A stretch of 64,000 nucleotides of DNA from SpSt-333 sp964371615 (GTDB lineage Bacteria; Bacteroidota; Ignavibacteria; UBA10030; UBA8401). The stretch lies in NCBI GenBank assembly GCA_964371615.1, contig CAYJMS010000004.1, forward strand, positions 1 through 64,000, in the 5' to 3' direction. Positions 52,720 to 61,169 of this stretch are shown here, piece by piece (positions within the stretch are counted from its first letter, which is position 1; each line of letters starts with the position of its first letter). The translations under genes and the position numbers were made by a program. Below the pieces are notes generated by a model. That model saw only the letters and a program-made list of their open reading frames with translations, ran no database searches and was not told the DNA's origin.

Positions 52720-53862
52720 TTATTTATTTGATTCTCCTGGCTTATAGACCTCATAACACTGTAGCGTAGGATGACCGCAAACGAATACTTTGTCATTCGC
52801 AACGGCAATCGTAACCAAGTCTTTTCTTTCGGGTTTAAAAGAATATACTATATCTCCATTATCGGGATTAATAACAAATAGTTTCCAGCCATGCGTATGG
52901 TAAATATAGCCGTTGTAGTAATGCAGTTTGCGTGCTTCCGCATCATGAAGCACCATTCTTTCCCATAATAAGCGACCTGTGTGCTTATCAAATGCAACAA
53001 CATGGTATTCTGATGCTAGCGCAATCACTTTGTCATCTACCACAATGGTACTAACACAGTAATTTCCTATATCAGATTTCCATAATTGTTGGCGAGTTTG
53101 AATGTTAATCGCTTCAAAACCTCCTCTGCTATACGGAAAATACCCGCCGACATAGAGAATGCCATTTTCAATTGTCGGATAATTTGCACCGCCATCGCTA
53201 GCGGTAATGTACGACCATAAGGTATCGCCGGTATTACCGTCTAAAGCATAAAGTTTTCCAATAGTGCCGGCAATTATCCCAAGGGAATCATCGAATCCAT
53301 ATCCGCCTCCGACAATTACGATGTCGCCATTCAATACAACATTTCCCAACGTCCCCCGGTGATACACTCTTGTTTGCCATTTGATCGATCCATTTTCTGA
53401 ATCTATACAATAAACGACTTCATGGCTTGCAACAAATATTTTACCATTATAATACGACATTGTGCCGTTCCAAAATCCTCCCCTGCCCTCAGGAAAATTT
53501 GTACGCCATGCTTCAGAGCCGTCCTTAATATTTATTGCCCGAATATCCTCTACGTGAGTAGCAAATATTCTTTTCCCATCCGTTAAGAATTCATCTGTCT
53601 GAATATCCGTTTCATTCTGTACAAAATATTTCCAACGAATATTCCCGGAGGATTGTTCGACTGCAAATATTTCTCTTCCTGCAGACATAATAACAAGAGA
53701 ATCACCAAGTATTAACGGTGTGGCGGTTATTCCAATTCCAACAAATTCGTAAGGTATTTCCCACAACAATTTTAATCCTTGTTCTTCGGATGATTTGTCG
53801 TCTCTATTGCTTAGTATATTACACCCGATAAACGATAATCCAAATAACATTAATACTTTCAT
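52720..53862 (-). CDS. PQQ-binding-like beta-propeller lipoprotein (paralogue 2)
   Basis: A 380-aa protein starting at ATG 53862 (MKVLMLFGLSFIGC), with the lipobox Cys at residue 14. Blades: QSSGNIRWKY, ENGSIKWQT, NTGDTLWSY, QTRQQLWKS, HTGRLLWER. The upstream frame to 53997 lacks a signal sequence in the right place. The tandem arrangement with paralogue 1 indicates local duplication. Confidence 0.85.
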   Translation of the reverse strand: MKVLMLFGLSFIGCNILSNRDDKSSEEQGLKLLWEIPYEFVGIGITATPLILGDSLVIMSAGREIFAVEQSSGNIRWKYFVQNETDIQTDEFLTDGKRIFATHVEDIRAINIKDGSEAWRTNFPEGRGGFWNGTMSYYNGKIFVASHEVVYCIDSENGSIKWQTRVYHRGTLGNVVLNGDIVIVGGGYGFDDSLGIIAGTIGKLYALDGNTGDTLWSYITASDGGANYPTIENGILYVGGYFPYSRGGFEAINIQTRQQLWKSDIGNYCVSTIVVDDKVIALASEYHVVAFDKHTGRLLWERMVLHDAEARKLHYYNGYIYHTHGWKLFVINPDNGDIVYSFKPERKDLVTIAVANDKVFVCGHPTLQCYEVYKPGESNK

Positions 53863-53988
53863 GCTGCCCCGAATATTAGATATACTGTCGTATAATTCAG
53901 ATAACACGATCAAGTGCAGAATACCTCTTATTATACATATACCCCAAAATCGTGCCCAGAGGACATGGCAATGTGAAAAATAATACTG

Positions 53989-54040
53989 TGTTCCCAACGG
54001 GACGCTGGGAACGAGATGAACGATACGTTGGGAACGAGAT
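53989..54040. repeat. tandem partial copies of the GTTGGGAACGAG element
   Basis: The palindrome TGTTCCCAACGGGACGCTGGGAACGAGA is followed by ACGATACGTTGGGAACGAGATGAAACGAG, a second half-copy. It is the same repeat family as 21702, 51402 and 56108. Confidence 0.75.
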
Positions 54041-54059
54041 GAAACGAGAAATAAAGTTA

Positions 54060-54086
54060 CAAAAAAAGCCCTCGCATGAGGGCTTT
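54060..54086 (-). terminator. intrinsic terminator after zf-TFIIB gene
   Basis: On the minus strand, a 9-bp stem AAAGCCCTC/GAGGGCTTT with loop ATGC is followed by seven T. It lies 20 nt beyond the zinc-ribbon gene stop. Confidence 0.92.
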
Positions 54087-54106
54087 GGTATTCGTTGGAT
54101 ACTCGC

Positions 54107-54412
54107 TTACAATTTAAACAGCGAGAACATTTTCTTCATCGAACTCTTTTCCAGTTCGCTGATCGACTCCATCTCACCCGTATCGAGCCAGATCCCCTCG
54201 CAGTGAAAGCATTTGTCGACTTTGATCCCCTTATAATCGATCTCCCGTAACTCCATGCCGCATTTCGGGCAATGCATATGGTGGAGCTCCTTCAATCTCT
54301 TCTTTTCCACTTCCGCAAACTGCTTTGTGCGCTCTTCTTCGCGCTTTTTACGCTGTTCCAATTCCAGACGGAGGAAATATTCTTCTTCTTTATCGCTCGG
54401 TGTTACGGGCAT
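54107..54412 (-). CDS. zinc-ribbon protein (zf-TFIIB type)
   Basis: A 101-aa protein. Residues 1-45 form a basic, Glu/Lys-rich coiled coil; residues 47-80 are the TFIIB-like zinc ribbon CPKCGMELREI and CFHCEGIWLDTGE. AAGGA precedes ATG 54412. The role is unknown; such proteins are common small proteins in this phylum. Confidence 0.85.
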   Translation of the reverse strand: MPVTPSDKEEEYFLRLELEQRKKREEERTKQFAEVEKKRLKELHHMHCPKCGMELREIDYKGIKVDKCFHCEGIWLDTGEMESISELEKSSMKKMFSLFKL

Positions 54413-54511
54413 ACGTTCTTCCTTTCAAATACTTTTCTATTGGTTTTCCAGGAATAAATCTTTTTTATCATGCGCGAATGATGAGCATTATTCCTCAATC
54501 GTGTCAATGCT

Positions 54512-55288
54512 TCAATTATTATACAATAAATAAAGAAATGTAATATAATTATATTTTTTCAATTCCCGAATCCAGTATGATTCGGTATTGGCTTCAACCT
54601 GAATAATCCCGTATTTATCAATAATGTTGTAATCAATAATGTGAAATTGACCTTTGGTTTTTATCCAATCTTGTATTGATTGCCCGTCAATACCAATAAA
54701 TACCATATCTATCCAACAATAATTTGAATCCGTATCAATAATTGTTACACTATTAGAATCGATATATATTTTAGATTTTAATTCCTTACGCAATATCGGG
54801 ATGCTGTCTTTGGGCAAAGTCGATTGCAGTAAAAACCGATATAATTTGGAGCACGAAAGATTAAACGATGAAATAAAAGAATATACTCCTTCAACAGTGG
54901 CCGAATCAACAAATCCTGCTGCCACTAAACCTGGTTCGTGTTTTAAGGTGCTTGCAAGCTCGATTGTAATAACGTACTCACTCCCATTGTCGACTTGTAT
55001 TTCTGTTTTAAAAGTATCCACCCTATGCGCATATGCAACTATTGAATAACTCCCTTTCTGCAATTTTGTAAATATAAAATCACCATAGAGAGAAACAATT
55101 GAATCGCAATGCGTCTGTGATTTAATAATAATGGTCGAATTCGAAATAGGTTTATCGGGATAAGAATCCTTTAAAACTACCTGTCCTTTAATGGTTCCAT
55201 ATTCATCCGGCTCCGTAGTGCTATCCCGACAACAAATCATTGTGAAAAACATTACCGCCGTTAATATGTATGGTGTTAGTTTATTCAC
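54512..55288 (-). CDS. predicted lipoprotein, carboxypeptidase-regulatory-like N-domain
   Basis: A 258-aa protein. Signal peptide with MICC lipobox, then a carboxypeptidase-regulatory-like beta domain (GTIKGQVVLKDSYPDKPISN and LQKGSYSIVAYAHRVDTF). The C-terminal 150 residues are not recognised. The start is GTG 55288 with an 8-nt overlap of the preceding gene's stop. AT-rich like its neighbours. Function unknown. Confidence 0.65.
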   Translation of the reverse strand: MNKLTPYILTAVMFFTMICCRDSTTEPDEYGTIKGQVVLKDSYPDKPISNSTIIIKSQTHCDSIVSLYGDFIFTKLQKGSYSIVAYAHRVDTFKTEIQVDNGSEYVITIELASTLKHEPGLVAAGFVDSATVEGVYSFISSFNLSCSKLYRFLLQSTLPKDSIPILRKELKSKIYIDSNSVTIIDTDSNYCWIDMVFIGIDGQSIQDWIKTKGQFHIIDYNIIDKYGIIQVEANTESYWIRELKKYNYITFLYLLYNN

Positions 55289-55541
55289 TCCGCAATTGTT
55301 TTGATTTGTAGTACGTAGAAACTGACTGCAATAGTGACAATAATGTTGCCCACATCAATAATCTTTCATTTTCAAACGCAGCCATAATCCCTGTCCTGCT
55401 TACAAATTCATCCAAAACAACGAATACACCTATAAGGAAAAATGTGTTCAACAGGAAATATCGTACCGGGTAAATTAAAATACAGTTCGGTAAAAACATG
55501 ATACTATTCGGTTGGATCAGTGATTTGAAGAATGAATTCAT
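55281..55541 (-). CDS. small membrane protein, unknown
   Basis: An 86-aa protein with two predicted membrane segments (FLLNTFFLIGVFVVLDEF and LLMWATLLSLLQSVSTYY). No family recognised. It overlaps the lipoprotein gene by 8 nt and may be cotranscribed. Confidence 0.5.
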   Translation of the reverse strand: MNSFFKSLIQPNSIMFLPNCILIYPVRYFLLNTFFLIGVFVVLDEFVSRTGIMAAFENERLLMWATLLSLLQSVSTYYKSKQLRSE

Positions 55542-55587
55542 TTTATTATACTCCTCTGCTGATTCATTACAACCTGGTTTGTTGTCG

Positions 55588-55956
55588 TTACTTGTTGTTT
55601 AAGAAAATTATAAACTGCCATATCAATAAGAGCAAAAATGGGACAATAATCACCGCCAATTTCCATCGGTATCCTTTTACCGTTGTAACGTCAACTACTG
55701 GAAACGGTTTTGTGTCGGAATCAAAACTTATTGGTAACTCTGACAACAATGTATTTGCTTCGCTCTCATACTTATCCGGAACCAACACAAACCATCGTCT
55801 GCCAAAACCAGGAGCAGGTGAGGCTTCAAATGCGGTTATTACACCACCTAAGCTTTCCGATTGGACATAAAATGGCATATTTGCTGCCTTAAAAGCGTCT
55901 CTTACAATATCTAATTCAAACACGTGTGCTGTTGTATAAACTTTTATGTTTTCCAT
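55588..55956 (-). CDS. DUF2007-like protein with C-terminal membrane anchor
   Basis: A 122-aa protein from ATG 55956. MENIKVYTTAHVFELDIVRDAF resembles the DUF2007 signal-transduction-like ferredoxin-fold domain, and a C-terminal helix (LAVIIVPFLLLLIWQFII) anchors it. The upstream frame to 55998 adds no recognised residues. Confidence 0.6.
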   Translation of the reverse strand: MENIKVYTTAHVFELDIVRDAFKAANMPFYVQSESLGGVITAFEASPAPGFGRRWFVLVPDKYESEANTLLSELPISFDSDTKPFPVVDVTTVKGYRWKLAVIIVPFLLLLIWQFIIFLNNK

Positions 55957-56027
55957 TATTTCAGAGTGAATCCACCTAGCGGACCGGAACGCTTCCAAAG
56001 GTATACGATTCGCAGAGTGGAGGGGTG

Positions 56028-56132
56028 TTTGGGATTGTCGTGTGTTGGAAACACTGTTTCACAAATTATTACTTCCGTGAAGCAGATCTTCACGTGCCTC
56101 AGTTTCCAATGGGACATTGGGAACGAGATGAA
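56028..56132. repeat. ~105-bp dispersed element, copy B
   Basis: Same order of hairpins as copy A at 51326: GTGTT/AACAC, GTGAAG-N5-CTTCAC, and TTCCAATGGGACATTGGGAA. In the middle hairpin both sides changed together (CGCGAAG to CGTGAAG), hinting at preserved structure. Confidence 0.8.
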
Positions 56133-56159
56133 TCCCTCTGTGCGAGAGCGGGTTTTGAT

Positions 56160-58505
56160 TTACTTAAGAAGTATCATCTTCTTCAATTGCGTAAATCGTT
56201 GATTCGGGTCATTCGTGTTGATCGCATCAATCCGGTAGAAATACAATCCAGACGATACACTCGCTTTCCAGATTGTTTCATGCCAACCGGATGTTTGTTC
56301 GGCATCCACGAGGTTTGCGATCTGTTGGCCGAGAGTATTGTAGATTCTCAATACTACTTTGCTTGTAAATGGCAATGCATATTGTATTGTCGTGGTTGGA
56401 TTGAACGGATTGGGATAGTTTTGGCTCAGTGAGTAAAACGTCGGTAATACATTATCCGACGTTTCTATTCCTAAAGTTTTTCCTTTAATAAGTGTTACAG
56501 AAAACGTATCGATATTTTTTACAATAGGTTCACTCGATGATCCCCTTGTTTGTACCGACCATTTTAAGATTGATGTATCTTTAGTACCCATCAAAGCAAG
56601 AAGTTGTGCGCCTGTACGGACAAGAAAAGTATCTACACCGCCGTTAAGAGTTGTTACAGCAGAACCGCCAACGGGAAGCCATTGATACACCGTTTTATCA
56701 TTGTTTAAATCTATTGCTTTATCCCATATGAATTTAAATTGTTGAAGTGTAGAATCAAGTTCCCATATTGTGCCGTGTGTTGGCGATGTCAAGGCAAAGT
56801 GCGGATTCGGCGGAACGGGAACTCCACTCTCAAAATCTATGGGATTGTTCGGCGACAGTTGGTATCCATCATGATGGATTGATGCAGAAGAACTAATTTG
56901 TAAAACAACTCCTGTTATATTTGCAGGATATGAAGGTTCAGTCGTACCAGCAAGATTTGTATTTTTATCAATGTGAACAATCATTGTATCCCAGCCATTC
57001 CAAAAAACCATATTTGCATTTGAACCGATACCTGGCCAATCTACTGAATTCGGATTTTTTCCAACTCCCGTAACCTTTACTAATTGGCTTTCATATTTTT
57101 CAGCATTATCCAAATATTGTTGTACCGTTAATATTGTTACTGTTAATGCCTGGTTTGCGTCAATAATTATTAAATCGTCACTATTCAATGATGCAGGAAT
57201 AATTTGCGTTGTTCCGCGCTCGTACGCAATAGTTCCGGTGACAGCAACAGCATCCCCCAATTTCAGCATCGGGCCGGTTTCATTATTCTTAAAGAGTTGA
57301 ATTCCGCCGGTGCCATCCTGAAGGGTGTATTGAGTTCCATCAATACCTTGAAAATTTGCACTATTAACAACTCCGACAATCGTTGCAGTTTTTCCTATAC
57401 TATCTGGTACAAAATTATTGTCAGCATCAACAATGGCGTGCGAAATTTTAGTTGAAGGAATTGCAGGGGGAACAATTGCGTTGACCGAGCGGTGCACATC
57501 ACCTGAACAAATAAGAAGGTGTCCATCGGGTGTCATTGCTATGGGTGCAGAATACGAATTCGCATTATCTACTGCCATTGATTGAATTATTTTTCCATTT
57601 GTCGCCATGACAACAACAGAGTCGTTCCTATTGGAGCAAACAATAAAACTTCGACCGTATAGGTCCTGAGGTATTCCCAATAATTTATAATACCCTGGTC
57701 CGTATTGTATCCATTTACCGTTTTCAAGTACGAATGAAACACCATCTTCATATAATTCAGGATAGAACGCTGTCCAGGTTTCGCCTCGGTCCGTTGTTCG
57801 ATAAAGATAGGCATGCCCATTATTTGCCATAGAGAATGTAAATACATCACCATAATTACCATCTTCCAAAACATAATTATAACTGCCTGTTTTAAATTTT
57901 GCCTTCCATGTTTCTCCTTGATCGGTGGAGCGCAGAATATTCGCAAACGCACCGGCATACAGATATCCATCGGTTGTTTTACAAAGTGTGTTAACGCTTT
58001 GGTAAGCATAGTCTCCCGGTAGTTTAAATTGGCTCCATGAATTGCCATGATCGGTTGAACGGAATATGCCAAGACCATCTGTGCCGGCTAAAAGAATCTC
58101 ATCAGTGACGGAAAGAAGAGAGGTGATTGCATAATACATATTAAGCACAGAAGTATCGCTTGCGGTAATACAATGTTGCCACGAAATGCCATTATCATCA
58201 GAACGGTAGACACCTTTTCGTCCATATGCTTTTCCTCCACCGATAAAAAGGCGGCCGCTTGAATCGGCAGCAGCACAACTAACTTCGAAAGAGTCCAGTC
58301 CGCAATATTGCCATGATATACCATCATCGTAAGAACGATATAGTCCGGCATCTGACCCGGCAAGAATTGAACCGTCAGGCGCAACAGTTAGGCTCGTACA
58401 ACTTCGGTAAGTTGAGTTGCTTAAATTCATCAAGTCAAAGGTTTGCGCGGATAGAGATGTGGCTAAGAAGAACAGTGCAAGAGGAGAAAAAATATATTTG
58501 TTCAT
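56160..58505 (-). CDS. secreted BNR/sortilin-type beta-propeller protein with OB-like domain and T9SS tail
   Basis: A 781-aa protein. The signal peptide (MNKYIFSPLALFFLATSLSA) is followed by BNR-type blades (GLYRSYDDGISWQYC, GVYRSDDNGISWQHC, FRSTDHGNSWSQF). A middle domain (about 355-560) has an OB-fold-like segment (YTLQDGTGGIQLF). The C-terminus has the type A sorting tail: SQNYPNPFNPTTTIQYALP and GLYFYRI. Probably secreted and surface attached by type IX secretion. Cargo and role unknown. Confidence 0.85.
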   Translation of the reverse strand: MNKYIFSPLALFFLATSLSAQTFDLMNLSNSTYRSCTSLTVAPDGSILAGSDAGLYRSYDDGISWQYCGLDSFEVSCAAADSSGRLFIGGGKAYGRKGVYRSDDNGISWQHCITASDTSVLNMYYAITSLLSVTDEILLAGTDGLGIFRSTDHGNSWSQFKLPGDYAYQSVNTLCKTTDGYLYAGAFANILRSTDQGETWKAKFKTGSYNYVLEDGNYGDVFTFSMANNGHAYLYRTTDRGETWTAFYPELYEDGVSFVLENGKWIQYGPGYYKLLGIPQDLYGRSFIVCSNRNDSVVVMATNGKIIQSMAVDNANSYSAPIAMTPDGHLLICSGDVHRSVNAIVPPAIPSTKISHAIVDADNNFVPDSIGKTATIVGVVNSANFQGIDGTQYTLQDGTGGIQLFKNNETGPMLKLGDAVAVTGTIAYERGTTQIIPASLNSDDLIIIDANQALTVTILTVQQYLDNAEKYESQLVKVTGVGKNPNSVDWPGIGSNANMVFWNGWDTMIVHIDKNTNLAGTTEPSYPANITGVVLQISSSASIHHDGYQLSPNNPIDFESGVPVPPNPHFALTSPTHGTIWELDSTLQQFKFIWDKAIDLNNDKTVYQWLPVGGSAVTTLNGGVDTFLVRTGAQLLALMGTKDTSILKWSVQTRGSSSEPIVKNIDTFSVTLIKGKTLGIETSDNVLPTFYSLSQNYPNPFNPTTTIQYALPFTSKVVLRIYNTLGQQIANLVDAEQTSGWHETIWKASVSSGLYFYRIDAINTNDPNQRFTQLKKMILLK

Positions 58506-58640
58506 ATTTCGCCTACTTAAAGAAGAAATACAAAATGCATGTTTATAGAATAGGTAGGAAAATAAATAAAGTCAATACATTAATATTCATAGAGTACATC
58601 AATCGAACCGGGAGAAATCTCTGTTTTTATACTCAATATT

Positions 58641-59012
58641 TTGAAGAACAATTTCGGCAACTACTACCCCTACTTCCTGATCGACGAATAAAGTCAAGAA
58701 CAGAGCTTCTTCGCGCCGGAGGAGATCCATCAACTGATACAGCAGCATAATCTGAAGGCCGGGGATGAGTTCGTTCTCTCCCGTGTGGAAGGCGATAAGA
58801 AGGGCAAATCGCAGTTGCAGATATCGATTCTCGGCAAATCATCCGAACCGAGTCCTGATTCCGGTCATCTGGACGGCCTAAAGAACGTGATGCAGCAGTC
58901 GATCAAAGATGCTGTGGAACTGATCCGGTCGTTTCCTGATGTGCCTTTTCAATCGGAAGATATCCGGTCCATCAGTTTGACTCTGTTCATACAGAGGGCA
59001 AGGAATGCGTGA
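58641..59012 (+). pseudogene. gene remnant with in-frame stop
   Basis: The plus-strand frame reads NNFGNYYPYFLIDE, then TAA at 58689, then an open frame of 106 codons (QSFFAPEEIHQLIQQHNLKA, later DEFVLSRVEG and SIKDAVELIRSFPDVPF) ending at 59012. No ATG opens the second part; GTG 58785 is the only weak start. I read it as a decayed gene of unknown family. A terminator follows. Confidence 0.5.
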
Positions 59013-59019
59013 TATGAAA

Positions 59020-59052
59020 AAGCCCCCGGGATATTGGGGGCTTGTGTTTTTT
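59020..59052. terminator. bidirectional intrinsic terminator
   Basis: A stem AAGCCCCC/GGGGGCTT with an 8-nt loop has T-runs on both sides. It serves the remnant on the plus strand and the secreted-protein gene at 59092 on the minus strand. Confidence 0.85.
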
Positions 59053-59091
59053 TCATTGTAGAATAAGTCGACTTGTAATATTAAATAATAT

Positions 59092-59640
59092 TCAGGGCTT
59101 GAATTCAGAATTTAAATAATATTCTTCTTCATCTTTAATGATAACACTAGAACGATCTATCATTCCTCGTGCTTCGGTCATGGTAGCGCGTGTAGCATTC
59201 TTGGAGATGATTAAAATAAAATAATTTCCTTTTTTTACTTTCCGCGAGAAATTACCACTCCCGTCTGCAACAACTTTAATACAATATTTTGATGACTTTA
59301 TAGAATCACATAAATTATAAGTTATTCTATCAATATTATTAAACCTTTCAATGTCTTCTCTGTTCACTGAATTACCGTAACTTTGTATTTCGATCCCTAA
59401 ATAGTAAAAACTGTACTCCCTAAATCTTTTAAGTAAAGTGTCGATACTGTTAAATTCTTTGTTTTCAAGAGATAATTGCAATATATATATTTCTGCACCA
59501 ACATCAGGTTTATAACCTTGATAATCATTATAAAAATATGTTATAACTCCTCTGATTGTAAAATATCTTGTAATTTGTTGCTCTTGACTAAAAGCAATTA
59601 TTGATATACTTGCAATTATTGTGAAAATATACTTTTTCAT
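59092..59640 (-). CDS. predicted secreted protein, unknown
   Basis: A 182-aa protein with signal peptide MKKYIFTIIASISIIAFS from ATG 59640 (GTG 59646 is the alternative). No family recognised; lysine- and tyrosine-rich with many Asn and Ile, as expected in the AT-rich region. It lies 171 nt downstream of the TIR-TM gene on the same strand, so it may or may not belong to that operon. Confidence 0.6.
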   Translation of the reverse strand: MKKYIFTIIASISIIAFSQEQQITRYFTIRGVITYFYNDYQGYKPDVGAEIYILQLSLENKEFNSIDTLLKRFREYSFYYLGIEIQSYGNSVNREDIERFNNIDRITYNLCDSIKSSKYCIKVVADGSGNFSRKVKKGNYFILIISKNATRATMTEARGMIDRSSVIIKDEEEYYLNSEFKP

Positions 59641-59811
59641 AGTCACGTCTTCCTTGTCATATCCTAAATAACTTATTTCATTTCGTCCAAAGTATCTTTA
59701 TGGGCGGAACCATCTATTATTCAATTGTTTATTACGCCGGGTAGGCTTTTGTATTCTCAACACTCACATTTCATGCGCGTCGGCGGTTGCTACGTCAATC
59801 TAAGTGAATGA

Positions 59812-60612
59812 TTAGCCCCAGATTTGCCATGCTAATAAAATTAATGATAGTGTAATAATAAGTAATCCAAAGTAAAATGGTACACTTTTCTCTGTTGATG
59901 TAAATGACTGATACTTTTGTGGTCTCAAACCTTTACCTAGTGCAACCCATTCTGCTAAATATATTTGTGCTCCAAGATCTTTTTCAAGTCGCAGAATAAC
60001 ATCAAATTTCGCTTTGTTGAGCTTGCCATAATTATCAATTAGATTTTTCCATGAATTGCATAGTAATAGACCAACAATGGAAAATCCATATAATACACCC
60101 ATTGAAGTTCCGTTGAGAGTTCCAATCTTTACTAAAAGACCTGCAATCGCAATTAAACTCCCTATTACAGTAATAAAAAATGCGCTTGTTTTTTGTCGTC
60201 TCTGAATTAGATTTTCCGAAGAATCAATCATTAACTTATACAATTCGAGTGCATTATTTTTCTCTGATGAAAAACATTTTTCAAATTCATCTCTTAATTC
60301 ATATAGGTCAATTAACTTTGCAATAGAACCACTATTATCACCATTATCAAACTCGATTATTACTTTCCCCTTATCTTTTGCTTTTTCAATTTCCCATTTT
60401 GCATTTTCGGATTCTTGACATGATTTTGGATTGAATACAATAACACATTCTGATTTTATTATCGAATTCTCAGATTCTTTTCTCCAGAACTCACCACCAG
60501 AGCTATCTAAGAATACAGGTTGAAATATAAGAGCATATTCGTCAGAAATCTTCTTCAATATAGATTTTGCTTTTTTCCTTTCATTAAATCTATGGATTAC
60601 AAATATTTTCAT
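59812..60612 (-). CDS. TIR-like domain protein with three membrane segments (candidate defence effector)
   Basis: A 266-aa protein. Residues 1-90 look like a TIR-fold: KIFVIHRFNERKKAKSILK, then SECVIVFNPKSCQESENAKW, followed by EIEKAKDKG, where the Trp-Glu pair at 73-74 matches the TIR catalytic Glu position. Residues about 118-266 resemble the RipA-type octameric membrane-protein domain: a basic Arg-Arg-Gln helix, membrane segments at about 143-162, 170-187 and 245-264, and ALGKGLRPQKYQSFTSTEKS between. Fifteen nt separate it from the ThsB-like gene, so they form an operon. Membrane disruption or NAD depletion on phage infection is a hypothesis. Confidence 0.7.
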   Translation of the reverse strand: MKIFVIHRFNERKKAKSILKKISDEYALIFQPVFLDSSGGEFWRKESENSIIKSECVIVFNPKSCQESENAKWEIEKAKDKGKVIIEFDNGDNSGSIAKLIDLYELRDEFEKCFSSEKNNALELYKLMIDSSENLIQRRQKTSAFFITVIGSLIAIAGLLVKIGTLNGTSMGVLYGFSIVGLLLCNSWKNLIDNYGKLNKAKFDVILRLEKDLGAQIYLAEWVALGKGLRPQKYQSFTSTEKSVPFYFGLLIITLSLILLAWQIWG

Positions 60613-60627
60613 TTTATATAGTTCCTT

Positions 60628-61020
60628 TTATCGACTACCGCCGACTAGGTTTTTGAGATTCTCCCACGTCCACTTATAAACTTTATCTGATTCACCAGCA
60701 GAGGTTGGTTTTGTACAATATTTATCAGAATATGCGGCTAGTAAAAAATATGAAATATTCTTTTCCTTGGCGATTGTCAATTCAGTTGCAACTCCTGATG
60801 CTGTATGTGTTTGAGTGCCACATAAAATAATGACGATGTCAATGTTATCCATTCTTCCTTTTATTTTTTCCTTCCAGTCGCCAGGCAAATGGCTTTTAAC
60901 TGAATTATCTTTAAAATCAAAAGGACTATCCGGTAATTTAGCTTGACCAGCCAACATTATTTTGGCTCCTTCATCGTTGTCAATGTCAAAACTTATAAAT
61001 ACTCTCTTTTTATTAATCAT
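60628..61020 (-). CDS. ThsB/MTH538-like TIR protein
   Basis: A 130-aa protein with the MTH538-type TIR layout: RVFISFDIDNDEGAK at the start, SHLPGDWKEKIKGRMDNIDI, then IVIILCGTQTHTASGVATEL with Glu80 at the catalytic position, and WTWENLKNL at the C-terminus. In Thoeris systems proteins of this type make a nucleotide signal on infection that activates a partner effector. Here the partner would be the TIR-membrane protein directly downstream, not a ThsA. ATG 61020. Confidence 0.78.
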   Translation of the reverse strand: MINKKRVFISFDIDNDEGAKIMLAGQAKLPDSPFDFKDNSVKSHLPGDWKEKIKGRMDNIDIVIILCGTQTHTASGVATELTIAKEKNISYFLLAAYSDKYCTKPTSAGESDKVYKWTWENLKNLVGGSR

Positions 61021-61068
61021 AACAACTCTCCTCTTTTGACGCTAATAAACTGGAAATCCGCCGGAAGC

Positions 61069-61146
61069 GAACAGGTAAGCCGCATGCGGTAGTCTGATTC
61101 AGTTATAGTCCACCACCGTGCGTGCTGAACTGTTGAGTTATTTTAT
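61069..61146. repeat. ~80-bp intergenic hairpin element, copy 1
   Basis: GAACAGGTAAGCCGCATGCGGTAG, including palindrome CCGCATGCGG, is followed by a CAGTT-N(~25)-AACTG stem and an AT-rich end. It lies between the propeller gene stop at 61170 and the TIR operon start. Copy 2 at 63307 matches over its whole length. Confidence 0.65.
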
Positions 61147-61169
61147 GCGAAATGATTTACACGCAATCT

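Noticed and set aside
59700..59811. A third copy of the 80-bp hairpin element downstream of the TIR-TM gene
   Set aside because: It contains GC-rich words (CGCCGGGTAGG, GCGCGTCGGCGG) reminiscent of the other elements but does not align with them.
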